A stretch of DNA of 64,000 bases from Parastagonospora avenae f. sp. tritici 18332-5 (lineage: Eukaryota; Ascomycota; Dothideomycetes; Pleosporales; Phaeosphaeriaceae): contig JAFJTR010000056.1 of the NCBI GenBank assembly GCA_022559985.1, forward strand, positions 164,414 to 228,413, given 5' to 3'. Under the pieces are notes generated by a model that did no database searches, was not told where the DNA came from, and worked only from the letters and a program-made list of their open reading frames with translations. Position numbers and translations under genes: made by a program. This document shows positions 22,975 through 34,400 of this stretch, piece by piece; positions within the stretch are counted from its first letter, which is position 1; each line of letters opens with the position of its first letter.

Positions 22975-24479
22975 CGTGGCCGAGCTGCTGCAAGCGAAAG
23001 TGGGGGGTGTGTAGTGGAGTGAATCGATATGTCACGAGAAGATGTCGGTCCTGCTTGTGGGCTGGCAGCGACTGCGGAGATGGCGATTCGCAAGGGCGAA
23101 GCGGTGACGGCCGTTCTTTCCTCAACTTCACGAGCGATGACGCAAATGGCAGTCACGACTCTCGAATACAATTTGGGCACTGCAGGTACTTGTGGTAGAT
23201 GCACGTGTTAAGGCGGTCGGTAGAGGCGAGACAAGAAAGTGAGAAAACGAGCCTCCGTCGGCGCTGTCGTTATCTTCTTCGAAGGGCTCTGCTTGTGCCA
23301 GGCCGGCGAAGGGGAGGAGGCGACGGGGGAATGTTCGAGGTTCCGCTTGCGCGCCAGAGCGGTGGTGGGTGGGTGTAAGAGGGCTGTGTAGGGCTCACGA
23401 TGCGCAGAGTGGGCTCATGGGCGCTGATGTAGCTGTGCTGGCGGTGATCTCGAGCTCCTAGCAACCAGAGGCGGGGATGCAGCTACCTGGTAAGCCGCAC
23501 TTAGTAAGGACACGAGCCCGCAGTGACGCCGTGGTGAGGGCGGCGTGCGAACCTCTACTAGCGGATGAACGAGCGCAGACTAGCCAAAGTCCAGGCGGGT
23601 GGGCAGAGGGCGGCGATATTCTTTACGCGTCCTACACACCGTGACGAAGAGTGCTGGCCGGGAATAAAGCGATGGTGTTTGTCTAGCGAGGGGCACAAAG
23701 GACGACGAGGAATCCACACGAGAGCAAACGAAGAGGTTGCTGTGATTTGCTACTTGGGGCATGACTGGGATTCTGCGCCAAGTCTTTATGGGACAAGGAT
23801 GATGCTCAGCCGTACGATGCGAACACACAAAGCAAGCCACTTCCACGACATGACCAGAGACACCTCTCTGTTTGCCAGCAAACCAAGAGAACGGCTCAGC
23901 TGCTATCTCGCCTCATGGAAGCGGCTCTCGGTGCTTGTTTGACGCCGCTGTCTAAGGCAGACAAGAGCAGCTTACACTTCACGTTTCTCCACGGATCAAG
24001 CAACACCATACGTTCTCCACTCCTGGACTTTCACAAACACGCCGCGGACGGACTTCTTCACTCAAAATTTCACTTCACGCAAGAAATGCTCACAGCACGC
24101 TCCGTGTCCGCAAAAATATTCACGCATTTTAGACTTGCACCCATCAGGCAATTGAGACATTTTCTCTTGCGGCCCAACCTTATTGAACATAGCCCCAGAA
24201 CCGAAATGCGCGCACTTGCACATGGTATGAGCTTTGGAGAGGTGCAAATGCCTCACATCAATCATTGTGGTTCATGACTTGGAATTTATCGAGCATGTAC
24301 ATCAACGGTCGCTAACACATATGACGTGAGAACTACCACCAAGCCGTGGCGCCAAGCCCGAGACCCGACGACGAGGGCTTGGGTCCCGCGTGACCTGGTT
24401 TGGAGAAGTCTTGGGCAAGAGATCCAGATTGTTTGCGTGTCCTAAAAGCTCGCTTGCAATTCATGCAAATTGTTGTCCA
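22975..24479. other. PPZ upstream region and ALDH 3' flank
   Basis: 1.5 kb without a supportable gene. The frame at 23565-23942 (+) has no domain and poor protein character. The first several hundred bases upstream of 22974 are probably a long PPZ leader and promoter. Confidence 0.55.
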
Positions 24480-26265
24480 TTATAGCTTGGTTCCGAGATT
24501 CACGTGGATTGCCTGTCACTGTCAGCACAGGAAGCTCTTGCACGGAGCACGATTTATACCTTCTTGTTGGTGTATGCCTCGAGGCCGGCTTCACCCAGCT
24601 CTCTCCCAATACCACTCTGCTTCACGCCTCCGAATGGAATGCGGGTGTCAGAGTCGTTGCTTGAGTTGATCCAGACCATACCCGCGTCGATGGCTCGAGC
24701 AACACGGTGTGCTTTGGTGATATTTTGGGTAAAGACCGCGGCTCCAAGACCATATGAAGTGTCATTGGCGCGCTGAACAGCCTCATCCTCCGTCTTGAAG
24801 GAGCTTATGGCGACAAATGGGCCAAAAACTTCTTCCCGGTAGATCTTCATGTGGTCTTTGACGTCTGTGAAGATGGTAGGCGAGATGAAGAAGCCCTTGC
24901 CGCCCACATTCTTGTAAGCTTCTCCGCCAGCTATGAGCTTGGCTCCCTCGGACTTTCCAGACTCAATGTATGATAGGACACGCTCAAACTGAGCCTTGGT
25001 GACTTGCGGCCCCTGAAAAGTGTCGTCCTTGAATGGATCGCCGACTATGGACGTGTTCTTGACATGCTCTTTGAAAGATTCGATGAATTTGTCATAAACG
25101 GCCTCCTGTACCAATATACGCGATGTCGCTGTGCATACTTGACCTTGGTTATACCTCCAAGATGTTAGTAGAGATACGACACAGGCAGTTCCATTGCTCA
25201 CATGATACCGGTATGTGCCCACTTCACTGCTTGGTCGAGTTCAGCATCGTCAAAGATAACCAGCGGCGACTTTCCTCCCGTTTCAAGGGTGATGTTCTTC
25301 ATGTTCACTGCCGCCATCTTCATGATTTCTTTTCCGGTAGCTGTTGAGCCAGTGAAAGCAATTTTGTCGACGTCCATATGCTGTGCAAGGGCGGCACCCG
25401 CTTTCCGTCCATCTCCGTTGATGAAGTTGATTACACCTGGCGGGAACCCGGCTTCTTTCACGAGATTTCCGAGATATAGGATAGAAAGTGGTGTCTGTTC
25501 GGCAGCCTTGAGGACGATAGTGTTACCCGTGCACAGCGCAGGGCCCAATTTCCATCCTGCCATAGCCAGAGGAAAGTTCCAGGGAATGATCTGCCCGCAG
25601 ACACCAAGAGGCTCGCGAACTGTGTAAGCTAGCTTGGCGGGTGAAGTGTCGATGACGGTGCCATGAATCTTGTTCGCGTACCCGGCATAGTACTTGATAG
25701 TGCTAATGACATCGCCCAGGTCGTCATTGAAGGACACTGAGTATGGCTTGCCGTTGTCCCAAGTCTCAATGGTAGCCAGCGTCTCCCTGTGCGCATCAAT
25801 GAGCTGAGCAAACTTGAACATCAGATCAGCTCGAGTGTTGGTGTCCATGTCTCGCCAGTCGGGGTTCTTGAATGCCTTTCGCGCCGCTGCCACTGCGATG
25901 TCAACATCTTCTGGGCCAGCTGCATAGACAGAGCAGATTTCTGTTTCATCGCTGCCACCCCATCAGCCAGATGAGCATACACAATTGGATGATAGCACAT
26001 ACCTTGGGTTGATAGTGGTGATAGTCTCGCCGGACTTTGACTTTACAAACTCATTGTTGATGAAGAGACCGCGGGGCTGCAGGTACTTGTGCCCATTCGG
26101 GGCCGTAAGCTCAACGAAGAGATCCGACATGTTGGTAATAGCCGAGTAGTACCTAACTAAATTGCAAGGTTGCGAGTTGATAGCCCTTCGGATGGAAGAT
26201 GGGCGAGTTGCTGAGCGTGATAGATGAAGAGAAGCTCTCGAGAATGCGGAGTAGAGGCTGAGCAT
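24480..26265 (-). CDS. Aldehyde dehydrogenase (NAD-dependent, aldA/ALD type)
   Basis: Four exons (26265-26003, 25951-25202, 25154-24560, 24512-24480) give 546 residues. Splices restore TINPSDETEICSV, AHTGIMYNQGQVCTA and the usual C terminus TNKKAIHVNLGTKL; the last exon is only 33 nt. Catalytic parts are present: PWNFPLAMAGWKLGPAL, FTGSTATGKEI, LETGGKSP with the general-base Glu, and the nucleophile Cys345 in GQVCTA. EVFGPFVAI is also present. It oxidises aldehydes such as acetaldehyde to acids. A second ATG at 26130 (Met46, AACATGTCGG) begins MSDLF, the normal start of fungal cytosolic ALDH, and yields 501 residues with Cys300. The first 45 residues are Arg/Ser-rich and lack acidic residues, like a mitochondrial presequence. 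Two forms are therefore possible. Confidence 0.92.
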
Positions 26266-26735
26266 GTCTCTGGCCGGAAGAGGAGACAGCTCACTATCTA
26301 TAGGCTGACTACGTTTCTGACAAACGGCCCGTGGAAGCTTCCCAAGTGGTGGAGGACCCCGCGGTTATGACGATAGCTAGCTTGTTCGCGTCGAACTGCT
26401 CTTTTGGGCTTCTGCACTCCACACTCCACTTTGTACAGACCTATCGGTTGCATTTGCGCTCATCGCGTAGCTTGTGTACATATTGTATGCGCTGGTACGT
26501 CGCGATGCTTACAAGAGCGTCGAGCGGTCGAGCGGTCGAGTGGCCGATGCTGGAGGTGAGCGCGTTGCGACGCGCCCTGCATGGCGAACTGAAGCTACCC
26601 CGCCATGCCTGCAGGAACAACCTTGAGGCCACTGACCGCGATTGATAACAAAAGGCATACACGATTGCAGCTACAGTACTTAGAGACGGCCGCTTTCACA
26701 GCTCTTCAGCACGTAACAGCCCCGTACACTCACTC
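26266..26735. promoter_or_regulatory. Divergent promoter region, ALDH / N-terminal methyltransferase
   Basis: The 470-bp spacer separates two divergent ATGs and must contain both promoters. A tandem GTCGAGCG repeat sits at about 26518-26543. No TATA box was recognised. Evidence is positional. Confidence 0.45.
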
Positions 26736-27527
26736 ATGGACATGCAGAGCGACCCACCCATGGACGCGCCTCTCGACCCAACCCGTCCCGATGCCTCGAT
26801 AAACATCGACCACTCACTCGGCTATTGGAACAGTGTTTCTTCAGACGTCAATGGCATGCTCGGCGGCTACCCACAGACGTCGCGCATCGATCTCCAGGGC
26901 TCCTCCAACTTCCTTACAAAGCTGCGGCGCGGCAAGACACCGACGTCGAAAATACCTCTGCCACCGCTTGAACGCGTAGCCGATTGCGGTGCTGGCATCG
27001 GGAGGATTACCAAAGGCTTACTCCTGGGCGTGGCAAAGAAAGTGGACGTCGTCGAGCCAGTGAAGAAATTCACAGACGAGCTGGTGCAGAGTTTGGGCAA
27101 CGGAGAGTACGCGGGCGATGGTGTCAGCAACGACGGCAAGGGTCAGGTGGGCGACGTGATCAATCTGGGACTGCAGGACTGGGTACCTGAGCCTGGCGCA
27201 TACGACGTGATATGGAACCAGTGGTGCGTGGGCCATTTGACCGATACGCAATTGGTCGAGTACCTGCAACGGTGCAAGAAGGGGCTTCGGCCAGCGAGGG
27301 AAGGGGAGGGAGTTAGCCGGGCATGCATTATCGTCAAGGAGAATCTGTCGACGGACATCAGGCATAAGGACATCTACGACGAGGAGGACTCGAGTGTGAC
27401 GCGATCAGACGACAAGTTCAGACGGCTGTTTCAACACGCGGGCCTGAAGATTGTCGCTACAGAGCAACAGAGAGGCATGCCGAAGGAGCTCTACCCGGTC
27501 AGGATGTACGCGCTGAAGCCCGAGTGA
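26736..27527 (+). CDS. TAE1: Protein N-terminal (Xaa-Pro-Lys) methyltransferase
   Basis: A single exon of 263 residues. After a short acidic N terminus, SLGYWNSVSSDVNGMLGGYP is the family-specific substrate-site signature of NTM1/METTL11/Tae1 enzymes. The SAM-binding motif I is DCGAGIGRITKGLLL (about residue 82), followed by VDVVEPVKKF. IWNQWCVGHLTD carries the NQW motif near the active site. These enzymes methylate the alpha-amino group of proteins beginning X-Pro-Lys after Met removal, chiefly ribosomal proteins in yeast. Length is slightly above the yeast protein because of insertions at about residues 120-135 and 185-195. Its stop is 161 bp from the convergent Med8-like gene. Confidence 0.92.
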   Translation: MDMQSDPPMDAPLDPTRPDASINIDHSLGYWNSVSSDVNGMLGGYPQTSRIDLQGSSNFLTKLRRGKTPTSKIPLPPLERVADCGAGIGRITKGLLLGVAKKVDVVEPVKKFTDELVQSLGNGEYAGDGVSNDGKGQVGDVINLGLQDWVPEPGAYDVIWNQWCVGHLTDTQLVEYLQRCKKGLRPAREGEGVSRACIIVKENLSTDIRHKDIYDEEDSSVTRSDDKFRRLFQHAGLKIVATEQQRGMPKELYPVRMYALKPE

Positions 27528-27688
27528 GACTGATGAGGTGCAGAAAATGGCGCTGTGTGGAGGCTGAAAGTATTCTATTTAGCTGTATATGATACCCCAT
27601 CGTGCATGACATGCTCTACAATGGATCCGTGGTATCGCGCTGTTCGCCCAAAACGCCGTGCAAATGCTAATCAGATCCGCCCGGGTCT

Positions 27689-28651
27689 TTATCGCTGACC
27701 AGCCTGTGCAACCTCTCCGGAAGCCATGAATCGGTGCACAATGCTCAGATTCATCATCGGCGTTCCAGGTACAGGTTTGTGAACCGAAGGCGGCGCTCGC
27801 TGCATGACCACAACAGGTTCAGGAGCCTGTCCTCTCGGTGTCTCCACGTCTTCAAACTCCTCCTCATCCTCATCATCCTCCATATCTTCATCCCCATCCG
27901 GCGTCTGGCCGTCATTCTCAGCGCCCCCTTCTTCTGCAACGTCGCCAGTCAACCTCGTCATAAACTGCCTAGCCTCCTGGTACTTCTTGTCAAAAGCCGT
28001 CTTATGCCCCAGCCCCCACAATTCCACGAGGTCATCTTCATCCAGCGTGCCCTTGAACCGCTTCGTCGAAATATCAGCGACATAGCCCTCGCTGTCATCA
28101 TCTTCCTCTTTTTCAGTCTGGACATCAATTCTCTTGGGCTCGATCTTCCACTCGCTGGGCACATACGCAAACTCGGCCGCCTTTCTGAGTCGATCTTCCA
28201 CCCACCTCTCCTCCGGGGGCTCCAGTCTCTTACTCAACAACGCGCCCGCCAAGCCAGCCAGGCCCTCATTATGCATGGGAAATGGCGCTTGCGGGAAAAC
28301 ATGCAGCGCCTCTACACGCTCAGCATGACCCTCGTCCGCAGTATCAATATACCGCATGCGCTGGTTTCCTTGTTGATCGATCATCGGCCGGCCATTAGCA
28401 TCTCGGTACACTTCTTCTCGGTGCTTGTAGAAGCCGTTGATGTACTCGTTCACTGAGGCGAGTTGAGATGTTGCTGCTTTGTACATGCGCATGACGTCTG
28501 GGTTGGGCAGGGCTTCGCCGCGGAAGAGAGCTTGTTGCATGTCATTGTGCACTTTGTCCAGGACACCGATCATGGGCATTATGCGGCCCCGCAGCGTCTC
28601 AAGAACCTGGAGGTCCTCCCGGCTCGGAGCGCCGAGGAAATTTTGGTTCAT
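27689..28651 (-). CDS. Probable Mediator complex subunit 8
   Basis: A single exon of 320 residues. The N-terminal half is helical (REDLQVLETLRGRIMPMIGVLDKVHNDMQQ and TSQLASVNEYINGFYKHREE, split by a short linker). GALLSKRLEPPEERWVEDR resembles the conserved LLRKKLEP..EDWVEE region of fungal Med8. Near residues 245-280 is a highly acidic DEDMEDDEDEEEFEDVE stretch. The C terminus has NLSIVHRFMASGE, like the short helix that ends fungal Med8 proteins. Med8 sits in the Mediator head module, contacting Med18/Med20 and TBP. The match is by pattern, so I keep moderate confidence; an unrelated acidic coiled-coil protein is the alternative. It converges on the N-terminal methyltransferase gene. Confidence 0.68.
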   Translation of the reverse strand: MNQNFLGAPSREDLQVLETLRGRIMPMIGVLDKVHNDMQQALFRGEALPNPDVMRMYKAATSQLASVNEYINGFYKHREEVYRDANGRPMIDQQGNQRMRYIDTADEGHAERVEALHVFPQAPFPMHNEGLAGLAGALLSKRLEPPEERWVEDRLRKAAEFAYVPSEWKIEPKRIDVQTEKEEDDDSEGYVADISTKRFKGTLDEDDLVELWGLGHKTAFDKKYQEARQFMTRLTGDVAEEGGAENDGQTPDGDEDMEDDEDEEEFEDVETPRGQAPEPVVVMQRAPPSVHKPVPGTPMMNLSIVHRFMASGEVAQAGQR

Positions 28652-29418
28652 TGTTGTTGTTGCTGAGAAGCGTAGATCCGAATGCTTGATTGGTCTTTCC
28701 CTTGCTCTTTTCTTCTAAGTGACACAACCGACTTGATTGGTACAGTTTCCTTGGGTTGATATTGAGATTGATGTGTGATTGTTGGACTTGTTGTGGTTCG
28801 TGGCTCGTGGTTCTTGGTTCTGTACCTAACACTGGAAGCCGTTGGAGCTTGGTCGGAACGGGCATAGCGCGCTTGGCGGTCAAGACTATCACCACGTTTC
28901 CCTACGTTGAGGGCAGGTACGATAATAAATCTTGTTCACCCACTATCCCCACTTCAGAATGACAGGCTACCGAATAAACAGTGACGATCTGAAATGGGGT
29001 TGCGCTGCACACTCCATGCTTTCACCGGGCCCCGGTCGAGGGCACGTGCCCTACCACTTTTTCGAGATTGTACAGATAGCTACCAGCTCTAAGAGAAGTC
29101 TGGCTGGGACCTTCCCGTGGAAGTTGAAGCTTATTAACACTTGGTTTAGCTTCAGAATCTGTCGGGCTTCCTGCTGTCGGACCCTGATGGCTCTCCGCCC
29201 TAGGTAATAGAGTCACCTGAATACAAGATAGTAACATTTGTTATTGTCACTGCTTTCCCTCACCGAGCCCTTTTGGTAAGCCTCACCTGTCGGCTACCGT
29301 TCCTCCACTATTTTTGTGGAGCAGCCGGTGCCCCATTCTGTAGCCTGGGGCTATATAACATACCACATCTCATCACAGCGGCACGACTCTACCATCAATC
29401 TTCTCCCCTCTCTTGACC
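28652..29418. other. Divergent intergenic region with TATA box
   Basis: About 770 bp between the Med8-like gene (-) and the gene at 29419 (+). A TATATAA element is present at 29352-29358, 61 bp before the ATG at 29419. No other gene was found. Confidence 0.55.
29352..29358 (+). promoter_or_regulatory. TATA box of the gene at 29419
   Basis: TATATAA stands 61 bp upstream of the start codon. CT-rich leader sequence (CTTCTCCCCTCTCTTG) runs up to the ATG. Spacing is typical for a fungal TATA promoter. Confidence 0.5.
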
Positions 29419-30534
29419 ATGGCCGACCAAACCTTCAATTGGTCAGGCCTGCCGACAGAGCTAAAAGAGCGAATTGTTCAATGTTGTGCATACCAACCAC
29501 TCGAGCAAGGAGACTACAGACAAAGGTTGAGTCGTTGGTTCGATCGCCGTAGGCCCAGAGACTTTCGCCGCGAGTTCGGGATTTATGAGATCGTGGACAA
29601 GCTCACTGACTGGTACGCGCTGCTCGGTGTATCGCATCAAGTCCGCGCCATCACTCTTCGCCTATGCTTTGTCTACTATAGTGGCTTGTCTCTCATGGCG
29701 ACTTCGGGTCACAGCCTGGCTAGTAGCCTGGACCGCCTCGGCCGCTATTATCAGATGATGGACGACAACGGACTTCCGATGGAGGACAGTACCAAGGCCC
29801 TTGCCAACGACTACAGAACCCATCCTCGCATCTATCCCCAACTCGAACAGTACGCGACATTCCGCCACGGCCTCCACAGCATCTACCTCTCGATGGACTT
29901 CATCGCATACATGCACTTCTTCAAAGTCAGCGTCGGCAGTTTCAAGCAGCATCTAATTCCTGGCTCCATCTCTTACGAGGTCTTTGAGGAATTGCCAAAC
30001 TTGGATCGCCTCAGCTTCAGGCTGCCCCGTCAGCCGCAGAAAGGGTGGCGCGACAGGCCTGGACAGCCTGGCCCAGCTCTCTTCTTCCCGGACTTTCCCT
30101 GCCCGCGTATCCTTCACCGACTCATCTACGAGCGCATTGCAGCAGTATTGACGCTCTACCCTTGCGTCGACGTTCATGGGTTCATAGACGCGGATGAGAT
30201 GGATCGCTACGACTCCCTCCGCGCAGCCGCGATTCAGAATCGAGAATGGAGCCCGGCTGAGTTGGCAGAGCTATACGCTGAGTGTGATGGAGGCGTCGAG
30301 CTGGACGAACCAGTGCAGCCCGGAAGCTGGCTTGTCGAGGACGGGGAGGAGGAAGAAGACGAGTCGACCGTCGGTCAGGCATCCGAGTCGATAGCAGGCC
30401 AGGCATATGACGGGAAGCCGGAAGACGAATTCTTCCCACCAAAGTGCCGCTGTGAGGAGCAGTGCTCTCAAGCCTTCCACGAAAAGGAGACGAAGCGCAG
30501 GAACTATCGGGTGCCTGGTGGCGGATATCACTGA
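29419..30534 (+). CDS. Unrecognised protein with F-box-like N terminus
   Basis: A single exon of 371 residues; function not recognised. The N terminus FNWSGLPTELKERIVQCC resembles a minimal F-box, but the rest of the motif is not clear. The middle (residues 60-240) is mixed helical with aromatic-rich segments. Residues about 300-340 are acidic (EDGEEEEDEST). Near the C terminus is a small cysteine group, PPKCRCEEQCSQAFHEKE, which could bind a metal or form disulfides. Codon use looks normal and the frame is uninterrupted for over 1.1 kb, so it is probably a real gene. The ATG follows a TATA box and a pyrimidine-rich leader. Two in-frame codons upstream is a TTG, not a likely start. Confidence 0.72.
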   Translation: MADQTFNWSGLPTELKERIVQCCAYQPLEQGDYRQRLSRWFDRRRPRDFRREFGIYEIVDKLTDWYALLGVSHQVRAITLRLCFVYYSGLSLMATSGHSLASSLDRLGRYYQMMDDNGLPMEDSTKALANDYRTHPRIYPQLEQYATFRHGLHSIYLSMDFIAYMHFFKVSVGSFKQHLIPGSISYEVFEELPNLDRLSFRLPRQPQKGWRDRPGQPGPALFFPDFPCPRILHRLIYERIAAVLTLYPCVDVHGFIDADEMDRYDSLRAAAIQNREWSPAELAELYAECDGGVELDEPVQPGSWLVEDGEEEEDESTVGQASESIAGQAYDGKPEDEFFPPKCRCEEQCSQAFHEKETKRRNYRVPGGGYH

Positions 30535-31471
30535 AGCTTCAGACGAGCGGCGATTGATGTATACTAAATGAAATGACATAAAAATCTCTTTACACTAAAT
30601 CGTTTGCCAACGTGAAGTGAACGTGCTGCAAATAATCCATGATCGCTCGATCCGAGCCTCACATTGCTTTGGGGATATTACTCGGCGGTTTAATTTCTAC
30701 AGAGGAGGTCGAGAAGTTTTGGAAGTGTTCATACCAATATTTGGAGTGATTGTACGAGTCACCTGATCATCACATGATCAGCCTCTGCACGCGCCTTAGG
30801 GGCTAGTGCAGGAGTATATAGTCTGCTCGTACGATAGCTTCAATCAAGCAATCAATCTGCAACAATATACATTCGTAACTTGATCAACCCCACCGTACAA
30901 TATTGTACACCCACTTACTGCAACTATCGCGCTGCAGACGAAGTGCTACTAACAGTAAGCAAATTTCAGGTGTCTACGATACATCACGCTGCAAATTCAG
31001 ACACAATTGCAATCCTCCAAAAAAGTCTTCAATAATGTAATTGTTTCGTTCTTCTTTCATATAATCATCATATCTACATGAGTATTATCCCCACATGCCA
31101 TTCGTTGAATTCGGGTATAATAAAAATTTCGCAACGTCGATATCCGCCTCGGATTGCTCCATGAACCAGCATGTCGCAACCCAGCCGTGAGATGTAATAT
31201 GCAGCAGTCATGGGCTTGCGCCTGTAAGTTGTAGTTATGCGTTGATGATGGTGATGATGGTGATGATGATGCAGCCTTTTGTTTCCGCTATGCAACAGAA
31301 AACGAACGAGTGGGTATAAGGAAAATATCAAATCTCGCTTGAACGCAGCAAACGCCGTTGAAAAAGAAGACGAAAAAGCAAGGGCCCATTATAGTTTAGT
31401 GTGGTTGTTGTAAGGTTCCAGGGAGCCTATTAGGAGCGCAGCTCGTGTGGTGAAGTGAAAGATGATTGGTA
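30535..31471. other. AT-rich convergent intergenic region
   Basis: About 940 bp between two convergent genes, clearly richer in A and T than its surroundings. It contains a GATGATGGT microsatellite (31243-31271). No gene was seen. Confidence 0.6.
31243..31271 (+). repeat. GATGATGGT microsatellite
   Basis: A trinucleotide-based tract of GATGATGGT units ending in GATGATGATG. It is noncoding as far as I can see; on the minus strand it reads as a His run in a short chance frame. Confidence 0.8.
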
Positions 31472-34400
31472 CTAGACGCTTACGGTTCGTCGGACGCCGA
31501 TCTCAGGCTTCTGGGCGTATCCGATGAGCATCTTGAAGCTGGTGCCGCGCTTTTCGCATTCGTTGATGAGCGCTTCGTCGCGCCAGATGCTGTTTTCGAG
31601 AAGGTTGCCGGAGGTCTCTGCGCCGGGCTCGCCGGCTTCGGGGAGGACGAGGGACTCGTAGCAGCGGGAGTACCACCAGCGGCCGACGCGAGCGACCATA
31701 TCGGTGATGCCGTTATCGGTGGATTCGGAAGGTTGGGAGGCATTGAGGAGGTCGGAAAATGAAACTTCGGGCTTGGGTCCCTTGGCAGTGAGGTTGCTGT
31801 TGTGCTTGCTCTTGGAGCTTGCGTTGCTGCCGGTGCGCTTGGCTGTCGATGGCTTCGCATCGTCTGGACTGGGTAGCTTGCCTGCGACCGGTACGCCGAC
31901 GACGCATCGATTGCATTGGACGAAGCCCTTGCGGCCGATACCTGCCATGATTTCGTCGCTGATGTTGCGGAGGGAAACCGTCTCGTCAGCGACCTGCATC
32001 CTCATCTTGAGACCACGAACAGCACGGCGGGCGCGGTTGCCCATGTTGACCAAGTCGAGATCGAGAACGCTGAACTCGAGGTAGCCGCCAGGTCGCAGAA
32101 CACGCTTTGCTTCGGTCAGAACGAAACGGTGTACGGAAGACGGGAGCGCGGTTGGGAATCGCAGGACGACGCATGCGAAGAAGTGCATGGGGAACGGAAG
32201 GGCATTCGTCAGTGAGTCATGGCGGATGTGGCGGTGGTTATCAAGGGTCGACCATGGCTCAGCTGCGCCATTGCTGGGTGTAGTGGATGAGAGGCCGGGT
32301 CCGACATCGTAGACTGTTGCTTCAGGATACGTCAGGGCGCAGTAGTATGACCAGTCCTTGCCAAGGCCATCGATCACGAGAACGCGATCTTCGCTCGGAT
32401 CCTTGAGGTCAAAGTGAACAGGGCTAAAGAGCACGCGACCGAAGGAAAGCCATTTGCTTGTCATGAGCGCACCAAAGCGGAGATTCGCCATGGAAGCGAG
32501 TCCATCCGCCTGAGTCTCCGCAATTTCCATCAGGCGGGAGTCTCTGTATCTGTTTGCAGCAGCACTTTCACGATCTTTGCTCGAGCGCGAAGTTATAGTG
32601 GCTTTCGACTGGCGAGCGCTCAGTGGCAGATTGGCTGGCAGGCTGGATCGAGTAGAACGCTTTGTAACCTCGCCTGTGGACAAGCGCGGGCTAGAAGGTA
32701 GGCTCAGTCGGCCAGTTACTGGGTCAACTACGCTGATTTTACGCTCGCCGTACTCTTGTAAGAAGTCATTAAAGGATGCTTCAGACGTCGGAGATTGAGT
32801 CGAGTGCAAGACGGCGAGCAGACGAGAACGGCGTAGATGTAGCGACGGGTATGATACCTCCTGAGTTGAATAGTCAGACTGCGAGGACTCGCATTGTGCC
32901 TTTGTCTTCAGCGGTAATGGCTCGAGCGATGGGTGTTGGCTTCGAACGATGACTCGATCTTGGCTGGAGCGAGAGCTAACAGGCGAAAGGACTTCGTCGA
33001 GAAGATCGTCATATTCATTCCACAATTCGTCGTCGGAAAGCGGTGCTCCGGGACCAGGCACAACTGCAGTACCGAAAGCGGGAGCAAAGCTCCAGATACC
33101 GGAGCTGCTCGAGTAAGAAACCTCAGAGTCTTTGCGAGGTGGAAACTTGAAGAATTCGCTGCGCATTGATTCGTCGAAAGGGGGACTCATGGTGGCAATG
33201 GCTGATCCATGTGTAAGCGCACTGAGGCCATGCAGAATGGGATATGGCTCGACTGGCCCCGTTGTTGCAACGACTGAACCAATAGAGTCGAATGATGTAC
33301 GATAAATCGCAGCTGGCCTGGGCTGTTCAGCGATGAACGGACGTGAGAAGGAACGCGAAGATGGACGGCGTGGTGCAGCTCGGGTTGAGACTACTTGTGG
33401 TATGCGGCCAACCTGAGGCAAGCGACTGGGTCGAGGTGGCGGGCTCGTAGGAAGCGGGCCTGGCGGAGGTAGATGCTCGGGAGGTGCTGCAGTATCTTGC
33501 GCTAGCGCAGGTATCACGGGAGCGGTGACAGGGGCTGGAATGGGCGCCATTTGCACTGGGATTATTTTCTCGATCGATGGTGAGGGAGGACTGAACGGGG
33601 ATGATGGAGGTGAAAGATCCATGGGCGTGAGGTCGATGAGAGATTGGCGTGCAGAACTTCGAGGGGCATATTGGATGTTGGTGTTGAGGAAGAGCTTTTG
33701 AGGCCCTTGCTCCTCTTGCTGGTACGGCTTGCGCAGAGTGACTTTTGGCGATGCAGAGCGGACAAGTGCTGCTGTACTAGTTGAGAGAATAGGCTTTGGT
33801 GGTAGCAGCATGGACTGCATTCTCTCTTTCCTCTCTGGTTCATCGTCAGAAAGCGCACCTTCTGTACCTTCGTCTCCAGTGTTGGCCTCCTTCATCAATT
33901 CCTCAATGTCGTCCATGTCCAGACCCGTCTGGTCCATCAATGCGTAGTGTGCAACGGACCGTGAGACGGGTGCAGCCGTAGTGTTGGCAGCGGGAACCAC
34001 AGCAGGTGTGTCTGCACGCGGAGCTGCATGAGCACGTTGAAAGAAGTTCCACTTTTTGGATGTTTTCGGCTGTTCTTTTTCCACCTTGGGTTTCTTCGAC
34101 GACTTTAACCATCTACCTTCTTTGCCCTCAGTAGTCATATCGGTGGTAGAACCTTTGCGACCTTTCTCTAATGATTGTTTCCCAGTCGGTTCAGGAGTCT
34201 TAACCGCCCGTGACGTACGCCTCGATGCCAACGTTGGCAGGAAGGACCTCTTGGACTCCTCGTCGCTTTCAGATGGCCGCCTGCGACCAAGGGGCGTCTT
34301 TTCCCTGGAAGGTCGGCCAGGCATCGTATCAGGCATTGCCGAAGGTAGCAATGTCGGCTTGTTCTCGAAAGCGTTTTGAGACGTATTGCTGCTCGTGTTC

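Noticed and set aside
23565..23942. 125-codon plus-strand frame upstream of PPZ
   Set aside because: No recognisable motif and lies in the probable PPZ promoter/leader zone.
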